Part shown: piece after piece, positions 21,974 through 30,374 of the stretch
Numbering within the stretch: position 1 is the stretch's first letter
Layout: the number at the start of each line of letters is the position of its first letter
NCBI GenBank assembly: GCA_903862425.1
Contig: CAIOYC010000014.1
Span: 39,175-103,174, forward strand
Direction of reading: 5' to 3'
DNA: 64,000 bases
DNA from: an uncultured Caulobacterales bacterium
GTDB taxonomy: Bacteria > Pseudomonadota > Alphaproteobacteria > Caulobacterales > Caulobacteraceae
Notes under the pieces: model-generated
The model's database searches: none
Told to the model about the DNA's origin: nothing
What the model saw: the letters and a program-made list of their open reading frames with translations, nothing else
Position numbers and translations under genes: made by a program

Positions 21974-22232
21974 CCGACATTCTGCTGAACGGCGCCCTGC
22001 TGAATATAGGCGGAGTCGTCGGCGTGCTGATGGTGCTGGTCGCCTATGGCGGCATCCATTTCGACCGGCTCGACCCCAAGAAGGCGCCGGCCCTGCTGCT
22101 GAACCTTTTCGGCTCGGCGCTGATCCTGCTGTCCATGATCCACGCCTTCAACTTCTCCGCCTTCCTGATGGAAGCCGCCTGGGCGGCTATGGCCGCCTTC
22201 GGGCTGGCGAAGCTGTTGGTGGGGCGGCGGGG

Positions 22233-22236
<4 letters not shown>
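21970..22236 (+). CDS. Small three-helix membrane protein, CBU_0592-like
   Basis: An 88-residue protein starting with GTG in a GTGA overlap with the preceding gene. Three hydrophobic segments are visible: [31 protein letters not shown] and [15 protein letters not shown], with the short HFDRLDPKK turn between the first two. This pattern matches the small CBU_0592 family of membrane proteins, whose role is unknown. Its stop shares CTAG 22233-22236 with the convergent dapD. Confidence 0.7.
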
Positions 22237-23110
<874 letters not shown>

Positions 23111-23114
<4 letters not shown>

Positions 23115-23773
23115 GGGACGGTCTTCAGGCTGGCGGCGTTCAGGAAGGCGGTAAGCGAAGCCGTTCTATGCTGGACATAGGCTTCGGTCGAGGCTTTGGC
23201 ATGATCGCCCACCAGCACGGTGGTCATGCCGAGGATAGCGGCGGGGGCAAGGTTCACCGCCCGATCCTCGAAGAAGGCGGTGGTGGCCGGCGTTACGTCG
23301 TGGGCGCGGATCAGGGCGTCGAAAGCGCGTGGGTCGGGCTTGGAGATCAGGCCGGCCGCTTCGGTGTGAAACACCTCCTGGAACAGGTCGGCGAGGCCGA
23401 GGCGTCCCAGCACCCGCTCCGCATGCCATCGCGAGCCGTTGGTGAACACCAAGCTCCGTCCGGGCAGACGGCGGATCGCCTGGCGCAGACCATCGTCCGG
23501 CTCAAGGCTGTCCAGCGGTACGTCGTGCACGTCGCGCAGGAAGTCGTGCGGATCGGCGTCGTGGTGGGCGATCAGGCCGGGCACCGCCGAGCCGTGCTCG
23601 TCCAGATACCGCTTCTGCACCGCCCAGGCCTCGTCCGACGGCAGCCCGGTCAGGCGCATAAAGTACTGGCGGATCCGCTCCTCGATCAGCTCGATATAGC
23701 CCGACGACGGCGGATAGAGCGTGTTATCGAGGTCGAACAGCCAGGTGTCGATATGGGTAAGATCGGCGCTCAC
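23111..23773 (-). CDS. HAD-family pyrimidine 5'-nucleotidase
   Basis: A 220-residue HAD hydrolase. Motif I is [10 protein letters not shown], motif [13 protein letters not shown], motif III lysine in [11 protein letters not shown], and motif [11 protein letters not shown]. This is the SDT1/YjjG-like group that dephosphorylates pyrimidine nucleoside monophosphates; it is a regular neighbour of dapD and argB in alphaproteobacteria. It starts with GTG in a GTGA overlap with argB and ends in an ATGA overlap with dapD, so the three are translated as one unit. Confidence 0.88.
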
Positions 23774-24693
23774 CCCGCGCGCACCAGGGTGCCGGCGCCG
23801 TGCTCGGTGAACAGCTCCAGCAGCATGGCGTGGGGACGGCGGCCGTCCATGATGACCACAGCCTCCACGCCCGCGTCCACGGCGGCGATAGCGGTCTCGA
23901 GCTTGGGGATCATGCCCCCCGTGGCGGTGCCGTCCTTGATCGCCGCGAAGGCTTCGGTGACGGTCAGGGTCCGGATCAGCTCGCCGCTCTTGTCCAGCAC
24001 CCCGCGCACGTCGGTGAGCAGCAGCATGCGCTTGGCCTTCAGCGCCCCGGCCACGGCGCCGGCCACGGTGTCGGCATTGATGTTATAGGTGTCGCCTGCC
24101 GCCGACACGCCGATGGGCGCGATCACCGGCACATAGTCCTGCTCGGCATTGATGAGCAGCTTGAGCAGCTGCGGATCGACCGTTTTGGGCTCGCCCACGA
24201 AGCCGAGATCGACCACCTGCTCGATCATCGAGTCCGGGTCCTTCTTGGTCCGCCGCGCCTTGGTGACGGTGATCAGTCGGGCGTCCTTGCCCGACAATCC
24301 CACGCCGCGCACATTGGCCTCGGCGCCCGCGCGGTTGATCCAGTGCACGATCTCCTTGTTGATCGCGCCGGACAGGACCATCTCGGCCACCTCCATGGTG
24401 GCCTCGTCGGTGACGCGCAGGCCGTCGATGAAGTTGGACTTCACGCCCGACCGCTCGAGCATGCGGCTGATCTGGGGGCCGCCGCCGTGCACCACCACGG
24501 GATGGACGCCGAGCAGCTTCAGCAGCACCGCGTCGGCGGCGAACTTCTGCGCTACGGCCTCCTCGCCCATGGCGTGGCCGCCGTATTTGATCACCACCGT
24601 CTCGCGGTCGTAGATCTGGATGTAGGGCAGAGCCTCCGCCAGGGTATGGGCGGTGGCCCAGCCGTTCTCTTCGTCAGCGGCGGTCACGGTCAC
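23770..24693 (-). CDS. argB: Acetylglutamate kinase
   Basis: A 307-residue amino acid kinase for the second step of arginine synthesis. Seen: [11 protein letters not shown] near the start, [11 protein letters not shown], the substrate segment [19 protein letters not shown], and [22 protein letters not shown] near the end. The N-terminal extension with [20 protein letters not shown] is the helix found in arginine-sensitive, hexameric enzymes, so feedback control is likely. The start is GTG at 24693. A structured palindromic repeat separates it from engB upstream. Confidence 0.96.
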   Translation of the reverse strand: MTVTAADEENGWATAHTLAEALPYIQIYDRETVVIKYGGHAMGEEAVAQKFAADAVLLKLLGVHPVVVHGGGPQISRMLERSGVKSNFIDGLRVTDEATMEVAEMVLSGAINKEIVHWINRAGAEANVRGVGLSGKDARLITVTKARRTKKDPDSMIEQVVDLGFVGEPKTVDPQLLKLLINAEQDYVPVIAPIGVSAAGDTYNINADTVAGAVAGALKAKRMLLLTDVRGVLDKSGELIRTLTVTEAFAAIKDGTATGGMIPKLETAIAAVDAGVEAVVIMDGRRPHAMLLELFTEHGAGTLVRAG

Positions 24694-24776
24694 GGGCGAA
24701 GGCTCCGGGCGGGTCGGCGGGGTGGTATTGCTAAAGTCAGCGACCGGCGCAACCTCACTTGTGCAGCGGCCCGTAC

Positions 24777-24876
24777 CTTCCTCATCCTGAGGTGCTCACG
24801 AAGTGAGCCTCAAAGGACGCAGGAGCGGTAGTGCGTCCTTTAAGGCCCGCTGCGCGGGCGCCTCAGGATGAGGAAG
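24777..24876. repeat. Multi-hairpin palindromic repeat, family C
   Basis: Outer arms CTTCCTCATCCTGAGG (24777-24792) and its exact complement (24861-24876) enclose three more inverted repeats in series: GCTCAC/GTGAGC, AAAGGACGC/GCGTCCTTT and GCCCG/CGGGC. The folded strand would be a closed stem with a multi-way junction of three hairpins. It lies between engB and argB on what is probably one transcript, so it could act as an mRNA processing or stabilising element. No other copy is seen in the window. Confidence 0.88.
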
Positions 24877-24884
24877 ATGTCTAG

Positions 24885-25526
24885 TCAAGCGGCGATGGCG
24901 GCCATGATCTCGGCGCGCAGCTCCGGCAGGCCGAAAGCGGTCTCCGAGGAGGTGGCGGCGACGCGCGGGAAGGCGGCCGGGCGCTTCCGGATCGCCGCCA
25001 GGGTTTCGGTGCGCAACAGCTCCACCGCCTTGGGATCGCGCAGCTTGTCGGCCTTGGTGAGGACGATCTGGTAGGAGACGGCGGCGAGGTCGAGGGCGTC
25101 CAGCGCCTCGGCGTCCACCTTCTTCAGCCCGTGGCGGGCGTCGATCAGCAGATAGACCCGCTTCAGGTTCGGACGACCGCGCAGATAGGACCGGCCGAGG
25201 TTCTGGAAGTCCTTCACCGTCTTCTTGCCGGCCACGGCGAAGCCATAGCCCGGCAGATCGACCAGGCGGGCGATGCCGTCGAAGTCGAACAGGTTCACCT
25301 CGCGCGTGCGGCCCGGCTCGTTGGAGGCGCGGGCCAGACCATGACGGCCGGTCAGGCTGTTGATGAGGCTGGACTTGCCCACGTTGGAGCGCCCGGCGAA
25401 GGCCACCTCCGGCCGGTCGGCGGGGGGCAGTTGCTCGATCTTGGCGCAGCCCATCATGAAGTCGACGGGATGGGCGAAGGCCACCCGCGCCGCTTCCAGT
25501 TCGTCCTCGGTGAAGGCCGCGTCCAT
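24885..25526 (-). CDS. engB: Ribosome biogenesis GTPase EngB (YihA)
   Basis: A 213-residue TRAFAC GTPase used in assembly of the large ribosomal subunit. G1 is GRSNVGKS (45-52), G2 lies in PGRTREVN, G3 is DLPGYG (90-95) and G4 TKAD (157-160). The ATG at 25526 overlaps the yidC stop (TGATG). The open frame extends far upstream but that part is antisense-like and out of frame with yidC. Confidence 0.95.
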   Translation of the reverse strand: MDAAFTEDELEAARVAFAHPVDFMMGCAKIEQLPPADRPEVAFAGRSNVGKSSLINSLTGRHGLARASNEPGRTREVNLFDFDGIARLVDLPGYGFAVAGKKTVKDFQNLGRSYLRGRPNLKRVYLLIDARHGLKKVDAEALDALDLAAVSYQIVLTKADKLRDPKAVELLRTETLAAIRKRPAAFPRVAATSSETAFGLPELRAEIMAAIAA

Positions 25527-27334
25527 CACCCGATCAGGGCTTGCTTGGGCTTGCCGCGCAGCCTGGCGATCATGTCGTCGATCGGGTTCTCGGCCCCATA
25601 GCGGTGCATGATGAAATACTGCTGCACGATGGTGAGCGAGGACGACCAGGTCCAGTAGATCAGGATGCCCGAGGGCGAGTGGGCCAGCATGACCGTAAAC
25701 ACCAACGGGAAGAGCTGCATCATGATCTTCTGCGTCGGATCGGTGGTCGCCTGCGGGCTCATCTGCGTGGTGAGCCATTGCACCGCGCCGTACAGAAGCG
25801 GCCACACACCGATGGCCAGGATCGTGCCGGCGAGCGGGATCTTCGACGGATCGTAGGGGATCAGGCCGAACAGGTTGCCCCAGGCGGTGGGATCGGGCGC
25901 CGACAGGTCCTTGATCCAGCCGAAGAAGGGCGCGTGGCGCATCTCGAGCGTCACATAGAGCACCTTGTAGAGGGCATACCAGATCGGGATCTGCACCAGC
26001 ACGGGCAGGCACCCCGCCACGGGATTGATCTTCTCCCGCTGATACAGGGCCATGGTCTCCTGCTGCTGCTTGGCCGCATCGTCGGGGAAGCGCTTCTTGA
26101 TCGCCTCCATCTCCGGCTGCAGCTTCTTCATCTTCGACATGGAGGCGAAGGAGCGGTTGGCCAGCGGGAATAGGAGCGCCTTCACGACCAGGGTGAGCAG
26201 CAGGATCGCCACGCCGAAATTGCCGACCACCTTGTGGAAGAATTCCAGCAGCCAGAAGATCGGCTTGGTCAGGAACCATTCGAAGCCCCAGTCCACCGCA
26301 TCGTCGAAGCGGGGGATGCCGAGGGTCTTGCCGTAGTCCTGCAGCACCGAGACGCGCTTGGCGCCGGCGAACAGGTAGGTCTTCTCGCTGGCCTGGCCGC
26401 CGGGCGGAAGGGTGCGGGCCGCGCCGGTATAGTTGGCCTCGAACACGTCCACATTGTTAATCGTTGTGACGCGGAAGCTGCCCTTGATGGCCTCCTTCTG
26501 GTCCGGCGCCAGGGCGCTCAGCCAGTAGTGGTCGGTGACGCCGATCCAGCCGCCCGTGGAATTGATGTCCGTATCGCCAGTCTTCTTCCAGTTCTTGAAG
26601 GCCTGCATGCGCAGGGTGTGGGTCGAGCCGCTGATCAGCGGGATATGGCCCGCATCCTGGCCCTCGCCGAGCACGCCGATCCCGCCCTCGTGGATGATAT
26701 TGATCGGGGTGAGCTGCGGCATGCCCTGCCGCTGGATCGAGGCGTAGGGGGCGAGCTGGACGGGCGCCGAACCCTTGTTCATCACCGTATTGGTCACGGT
26801 GAACATGAACTTGTCGTCCACTGCCAGGGTACGGGTGAAGACGAGGCCCTGGCCGTTGTCATAGGTCAGGGTGACCGGATGGCCGACCGACAGGGTCGCC
26901 CCCGCCGGCGCGGTCCAGGTCGCCTGGGCGGTGGAGGCCGAACCCATCCAGCCGAAGTCGGCGAAATAGCCCTGCTTGGCGCCCTCCGGACGGAAGAGCT
27001 CCACCGGCGGGGAGTTCTTGGCCAGGGTCTCCGGATAGCCCTTCATGTAGAGGTCGTCGATCCGGCCGCCCTTCAGCGCCACCGAACCCTTGAGCGAGGG
27101 CGTGTCGATCGCCACGCGGGGCGACTGGGCCAGGGCCTGGTCGCGGTTGACGAAGACGGCGGCGCCCGGCGCGGCGGCGGCGATGGGCTGCACAGCGGCG
27201 ATCTGCGCCTTGGCCTTCTGCTCCGCCGCCTGCTTCTTCTGCATCGGGCCGAAGACGAAGACCTGGTAGATCGCCATCAGGGCGAACGCGCACACGAAGA
27301 AGATGACCGTGTTGCGCGTGTTTTGATTGTCCAT
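25526..27334 (-). CDS. yidC: Membrane protein insertase YidC
   Basis: A 602-residue Oxa1-family insertase of the Gram-negative type: an N-terminal signal-anchor ([20 protein letters not shown]), a large periplasmic beta-domain at about 60-360, then five core helices with the conserved [13 protein letters not shown], a cytoplasmic coiled region [18 protein letters not shown] and [20 protein letters not shown]. It inserts and folds membrane proteins with SecYEG and with FtsY-delivered ribosomes. It follows rnpA by 32 bases; the small yidD gene that often lies between them is not present. Confidence 0.97.
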   Translation of the reverse strand: MDNQNTRNTVIFFVCAFALMAIYQVFVFGPMQKKQAAEQKAKAQIAAVQPIAAAAPGAAVFVNRDQALAQSPRVAIDTPSLKGSVALKGGRIDDLYMKGYPETLAKNSPPVELFRPEGAKQGYFADFGWMGSASTAQATWTAPAGATLSVGHPVTLTYDNGQGLVFTRTLAVDDKFMFTVTNTVMNKGSAPVQLAPYASIQRQGMPQLTPINIIHEGGIGVLGEGQDAGHIPLISGSTHTLRMQAFKNWKKTGDTDINSTGGWIGVTDHYWLSALAPDQKEAIKGSFRVTTINNVDVFEANYTGAARTLPPGGQASEKTYLFAGAKRVSVLQDYGKTLGIPRFDDAVDWGFEWFLTKPIFWLLEFFHKVVGNFGVAILLLTLVVKALLFPLANRSFASMSKMKKLQPEMEAIKKRFPDDAAKQQQETMALYQREKINPVAGCLPVLVQIPIWYALYKVLYVTLEMRHAPFFGWIKDLSAPDPTAWGNLFGLIPYDPSKIPLAGTILAIGVWPLLYGAVQWLTTQMSPQATTDPTQKIMMQLFPLVFTVMLAHSPSGILIYWTWSSSLTIVQQYFIMHRYGAENPIDDMIARLRGKPKQALIG

Positions 27335-27366
27335 GCGGGCGATCTTTAAGGCGGGAGGTCGGGGGT

Positions 27367-27780
27367 CTAACCCTGGGGAGCGGCAGAGGTCGGCGCGGAC
27401 CGCTCGCCGTCGCGCGGCGCTGCGGGCTTGCCGGGCGCGGCGAGGCTTACCAGCGCGCTTTTCACGTCGTCAAGCAACCGTTCCCAGGAGCGCTCGGCCA
27501 AGCTCTGCCTTGCGACGAATACATAGTCATGTCCGGGCACGCCGTGTAGGGGCAGAAGCGCGCGGGCGGCCTCGCGCATGCGCCGCTTGCAGCGGTTGCG
27601 CACTACCGCATTGCCGAGTTTCTTGGTGGCGGTAAAACCCACGCGCAGGCCGTTATCGGCAGGGCCGGCGATCATCTGGATCATCACCGAACCCTTGGCC
27701 TGAACACGCCCTTTAGCCGCAGCGAGAAACTGCGGCCGCTTGGTGAGGCGATGAACTTTGCGGGGGGCGACGTCGGACAT
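27367..27780 (-). CDS. rnpA: Ribonuclease P protein component
   Basis: A 137-residue basic protein that binds RNase P RNA and helps in tRNA 5' maturation. The signature RNR motif is in GNAVVRNRCKRRMRE (56-70). The last 25 residues, rich in Ala/Pro, exceed the core fold. It lies 122 bases downstream of rpmH, and nearly all of that space is a family A palindromic repeat. This is the classic rpmH-rnpA-yidC order. Confidence 0.93.
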   Translation of the reverse strand: MSDVAPRKVHRLTKRPQFLAAAKGRVQAKGSVMIQMIAGPADNGLRVGFTATKKLGNAVVRNRCKRRMREAARALLPLHGVPGHDYVFVARQSLAERSWERLLDDVKSALVSLAAPGKPAAPRDGERSAPTSAAPQG

Positions 27781-27787
27781 AACTTAT

Positions 27788-27891
27788 CCGCTCATCCCCG
27801 CGAAAGCGGGGACCCAGTCGCAGCCTGCACAACGCAGGCCCAAAGAGGCTGGATAATCCGCCTGGGTCCCCGCCTTCGCGGGGATGAGCGG
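27788..27891. repeat. Palindromic repeat, family A, between rpmH and rnpA
   Basis: Inverted arms at 27788-27817 and 27861-27891 match the family A element at 4289-4385. The 43-base centre holds a second perfect hairpin, GCCTGC/GCAGGC with a five-base loop. The left arm ends eight bases from the rnpA start codon, so in the RNA the hairpin would abut the rnpA ribosome-binding site. Confidence 0.9.
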
Positions 27892-27902
27892 AATAGAGAT
27901 TG

Positions 27903-28037
27903 TCAGGCAGTCAGCTTCTTGCGGCCGCGGGCGCGGCGACGGGCGATGACCTTTTGGCCGTTCTTGGTGGCCATGCGGGCGCGCCAGCCATGACGGCGAG
28001 CACGGACCAGGCGGCTCGGTTGGAAGGTGCGCTTCAC
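27903..28037 (-). CDS. rpmH: Ribosomal protein bL34
   Basis: A 44-residue protein, too short for most ORF cut-offs. From a GTG start at 28037 it reads [18 protein letters not shown], then a highly basic second half ending RGRKKLTA, which is the full bL34 pattern. It is a late-assembling protein of the 50S subunit. A good sigma-70-type promoter lies at 28078-28106. The GTG start is unusual for rpmH, but no ATG exists ahead of the conserved start. Confidence 0.97.
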   Translation of the reverse strand: MKRTFQPSRLVRARRHGWRARMATKNGQKVIARRRARGRKKLTA

Positions 28038-28077
28038 GACGGACAGTCCTCAAAACGGGTCGAAATCAGAGCGCGCG

Positions 28078-28106
28078 CTTATGAGGGAAGGCGGGGGACC
28101 TGTCAA
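28078..28106 (-). promoter_or_regulatory. Predicted sigma-70-type promoter for rpmH-rnpA-yidC
   Basis: On the minus strand a perfect -35 box TTGACA (28106-28101) is followed by a 17-base spacer and the -10-like CATAAG (28083-28078). Transcription would start near 28071 and leave a leader of about 35 bases before the rpmH GTG. Seen by eye only. Confidence 0.6.
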
Positions 28107-28289
28107 TGGCAGCCCGCCGATGGATCGTGAGGCCACGGACCTCGAGCCGCTGATAAGTGGCGGCGCCGTACGGAAAGCCTTCCTGCCCAAGTTCCGAGAA
28201 GGGTCGTGAGCAGAACTGACCTTCGCCCTCGAAGCTCGCCGCTTCACCCTCTCTGGTTCCCACGCTCAGCCATCCCTCCGCGCCCGCGC
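28107..28289. other. Divergent intergenic region between rpmH and acyl-CoA synthetase
   Basis: The 320 bases between the rpmH start and the synthetase start hold the two predicted promoters at 28078-28106 and 28290-28319. In the middle part, 28107-28289, I find no convincing gene, RNA or repeat; the short open frames there have no family features. No dnaA gene or DnaA boxes are seen, so this is not an rpmH-dnaA origin arrangement. Confidence 0.5.
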
Positions 28290-28319
28290 TTGACGTTGCG
28301 GCGGCCAAAGCGCCCTAAT
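28290..28319 (+). promoter_or_regulatory. Predicted promoter for the acyl-CoA synthetase gene
   Basis: TTGACG at 28290-28295, an 18-base spacer, then CCTAAT at 28314-28319. CCTAATC also resembles the Caulobacter -10 consensus. A start site near 28326 would give a leader of about 32 bases to the ATG at 28358. Seen by eye only. Confidence 0.45.
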
Positions 28320-28357
28320 CGTCTTAAGCCGAAGATACGGTATGGAGACGTCTGAGT

Positions 28358-29995
28358 ATGGAAGCGCTCAACTACGCCAATGTGTGGGAAGCCAATGCGG
28401 GCGCCCAGCCGGACCATCCGGCGGTGATCCAGGGCCCGCGGGTGGTGAGTTGGGGTCAGTTCGACCGCCATGCCGACGCCCTCGCCGCCGACCTTCTCAC
28501 TCACGGCCTGACCCAGGGCTCCAAGGTCTGCGCCTATCTCTATAACGGGCCGGAATTCCTTGAGACCTTCTATGCGGCGTTCAAGGCGGGCCTGACCCCG
28601 GCCAACACCAACTACCGCTACGGCCCCGAAGAACTGCACTATCTGTTCGACAATGCCGACGCCGAGGCGGTGGTGTTCCACTCCGGTTTCGCCGAAACTC
28701 TGGAGCAGGTGCGCCATCGCCTGCCGCTGGTGAAGCGCTGGATCGCGGTGGTCGAGCCGGGCCACCCGGTCCCGGACTGGGCCGTGGACTATGCCGAGAT
28801 CACCGCCAAGGATCCAGCCGAGCGCCCGGTCCGCGCGCTGTGGGGCATATCCGACGACGACATGCTGTTCATCTATACCGGGGGCACCACCGGCATGCCC
28901 AAGGGAGTGATGTGGCGGCTCGGCGACCTGTGGGCGGCCACCGGCGGCGGCGGCAACGCGCTGCAAGGCCTTCCGCCTCTCACCAGCATCCAAGAGGCGC
29001 AGACCCGCCTGTCAGATCCCGCCTGGGTCAAGCCGGCGGGCCTCGCCGCCTCGCCCCTGATGCACGCCACCGGCCTGATCGGGGCCATGGGTTCGCTGAC
29101 CCTGGGCGGCACGAGCGTGCTTTTGCCCTCGCGCAAGTTCTCGGCGACAGAACTGTGGAGCGAGGTGGAGCGGCTGAAGGTGACGCGCATCGGCATTGTC
29201 GGTCTCGCCTTTTCCGGACCCATGCTGGAGGCGCTCGACGCCCATCCCGGCCGGTGGGACCTGTCGTCCGTGCGTCTGATCGGCTCCTCCGGCTCCATGT
29301 GGAGTCACGAGAACAAACAGGGCCTCTTGCGCCACATGCCCGGCGCCGTCCTGCTCGACAGCTTCGCCTCGTCGGAAGCCTTCGGCATGGGCTCCAGCCA
29401 GTCCACCGCGGGGGGCGAAGCGCAGACCGCCAAGTTCGTGGTCGGCCCGAATGCGGCGGTGTTCACCGAGGACGGCCGGCGGATCGAGCCGGGCTCGGGC
29501 GAGAGCGGCATCGTCGCGGTCGGCGGCTTCATGCCCATGGGCTATTACAAGGACCCGGAAAAGACCGCCAAGACCTTCCGCGTGATCGAGGGGCGGCGCT
29601 GGTGCCTGCCGGGCGACTGGGCCACGGTGAATGCCGACGGCACGCTGGACCTGCTCGGCCGCGGCTCGGTCTGCATCAATACCGGCGGCGAGAAGGTCTT
29701 CCCCGAAGAGGTTGAGGAGGCGCTGAAACGCCACACCGCAGTGCGCGACGCGGTTGTGGTCGGTCTGCCCGACCCGCGTTTCGGCGAGCGCATCTGCGCG
29801 GTGGTGGAGCTTATGCCCGACGTGGAGACCCCATCCCTGGCGGAGCTGTCGGCGCACGTGAAGAGCGCCCTGGCCGACTACAAGGCGCCGCGAGGGCTGG
29901 TCGTGGTCGATAGCGTCGGTCGCGCACCCAACGGCAAGGTGGACTACAAGGCGACCAAGGCGCGGGCGCTGGCGGAGCTAGGGGCGGCGGTCTAG
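28358..29995 (+). CDS. AMP-forming acyl-CoA synthetase
   Basis: A 545-residue ANL-superfamily enzyme that activates a carboxylic acid to its CoA thioester through an acyl-adenylate. The P-loop-like motif is YTGGTTGMPKGV (A3), the aromatic/SSEAFG segment lies near residue 340 (FASSEAFGMGSS), then GDWATVNADGTLDLLGRGS, and the C-terminal catalytic Lys in GRAPNGKVDYKATK. It belongs with medium/long-chain fatty acyl ligases; chain length cannot be read from sequence. The gene stands alone, downstream of a divergent promoter region. Confidence 0.9.
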   Translation: MEALNYANVWEANAGAQPDHPAVIQGPRVVSWGQFDRHADALAADLLTHGLTQGSKVCAYLYNGPEFLETFYAAFKAGLTPANTNYRYGPEELHYLFDNADAEAVVFHSGFAETLEQVRHRLPLVKRWIAVVEPGHPVPDWAVDYAEITAKDPAERPVRALWGISDDDMLFIYTGGTTGMPKGVMWRLGDLWAATGGGGNALQGLPPLTSIQEAQTRLSDPAWVKPAGLAASPLMHATGLIGAMGSLTLGGTSVLLPSRKFSATELWSEVERLKVTRIGIVGLAFSGPMLEALDAHPGRWDLSSVRLIGSSGSMWSHENKQGLLRHMPGAVLLDSFASSEAFGMGSSQSTAGGEAQTAKFVVGPNAAVFTEDGRRIEPGSGESGIVAVGGFMPMGYYKDPEKTAKTFRVIEGRRWCLPGDWATVNADGTLDLLGRGSVCINTGGEKVFPEEVEEALKRHTAVRDAVVVGLPDPRFGERICAVVELMPDVETPSLAELSAHVKSALADYKAPRGLVVVDSVGRAPNGKVDYKATKARALAELGAAV

Positions 29996-30076
29996 GCGCT
30001 TCAGCGTCTCGATCCATTCGAAGCCGTGGCCGGAATCGATGCGCCCTCACGGTCGATTCCGATAAGATTGTAATTT

Positions 30077-30272
30077 TTGACGCTCACGTCGAATTTCATA
30101 CTCGGCGTTCTCGACGGCCCAAGCCAGGCTGTTAACCGCTCATAAACCGCTCAGCTTGAACCAAAACATGAGAAAGCCCGCTGCGGGGGATATCGCAACG
30201 GGCCTTCAAGGCTTTTTAAATTAGAGGGCGTTTCCTCCCCGAAACGCCGGAGGGCCGAACGTCTTGGCGTTC
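30077..30272 (+). ncRNA. Candidate small RNA with a C-rich loop
   Basis: A possible transcript from the TTGACG at 30077 through the hairpin GGCGTTTC-CTCCCC-GAAACGCC (30227-30248) and GAACG-TCTTGG-CGTTC (30257-30272). The exposed CUCCCC loop could pair with ribosome-binding sites, as known for several alphaproteobacterial small RNAs. A dyad plus T run at 30173-30217 might instead end a shorter RNA. Strand is uncertain: one stem (30177-30202) pairs better on the minus strand, with G-U in place of C-A. Low confidence. Confidence 0.3.
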
Positions 30273-30355
30273 GTGAACCTCACGAGGGGACAAAACGTCA
30301 TATTCCGACGGCTGTCAACACTTTCGGCGCCTAACACTAAAATTTGAGCAGTTTC

Positions 30356-30373
30356 TTTGACATCAATGTCAAA
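30356..30373. repeat. Perfect 18-base palindrome beside the tyrosinase stop
   Basis: TTTGACAT, a CA spacer, then ATGTCAAA: an exact inverted repeat of eight bases ending one base before the tyrosinase stop codon. It resembles a dimeric regulator operator. The spacing (TTGAC-N6-GTCAA) does not fit the FNR/FixK box, which has N4. It could equally be a weak terminator stem. Confidence 0.5.
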
Positions 30374-30374
30374 A

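Larger units (their letters stand above)
29996..30374. other. AT-rich convergent gap with RNA-like hairpins
   Basis: 379 bases between the convergent synthetase and tyrosinase genes, clearly less GC-rich than the surroundings. It holds TTGACG (30077-30082), a leader-like 18-codon frame (30168-30224), a dyad followed by TTTTT (30173-30217), a perfect 8-bp hairpin with a CTCCCC loop (30227-30248), a second hairpin (30257-30272), TTGACA on the minus strand (30318-30313) and an 18-base palindrome (30356-30373). Transfer-messenger RNA, RNase P RNA and SRP RNA signatures were looked for and not found. Confidence 0.5.

Noticed and set aside
28107..28289. rpmH-dnaA type replication origin
   Set aside because: No dnaA gene, no cluster of DnaA boxes and no AT-rich unwinding segment are present.
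30077..30320. tmRNA, RNase P RNA or SRP RNA in the AT-rich gap
   Set aside because: No tag-peptide reading frame, no RNase P P4 signature and no SRP tetraloop helix were found.
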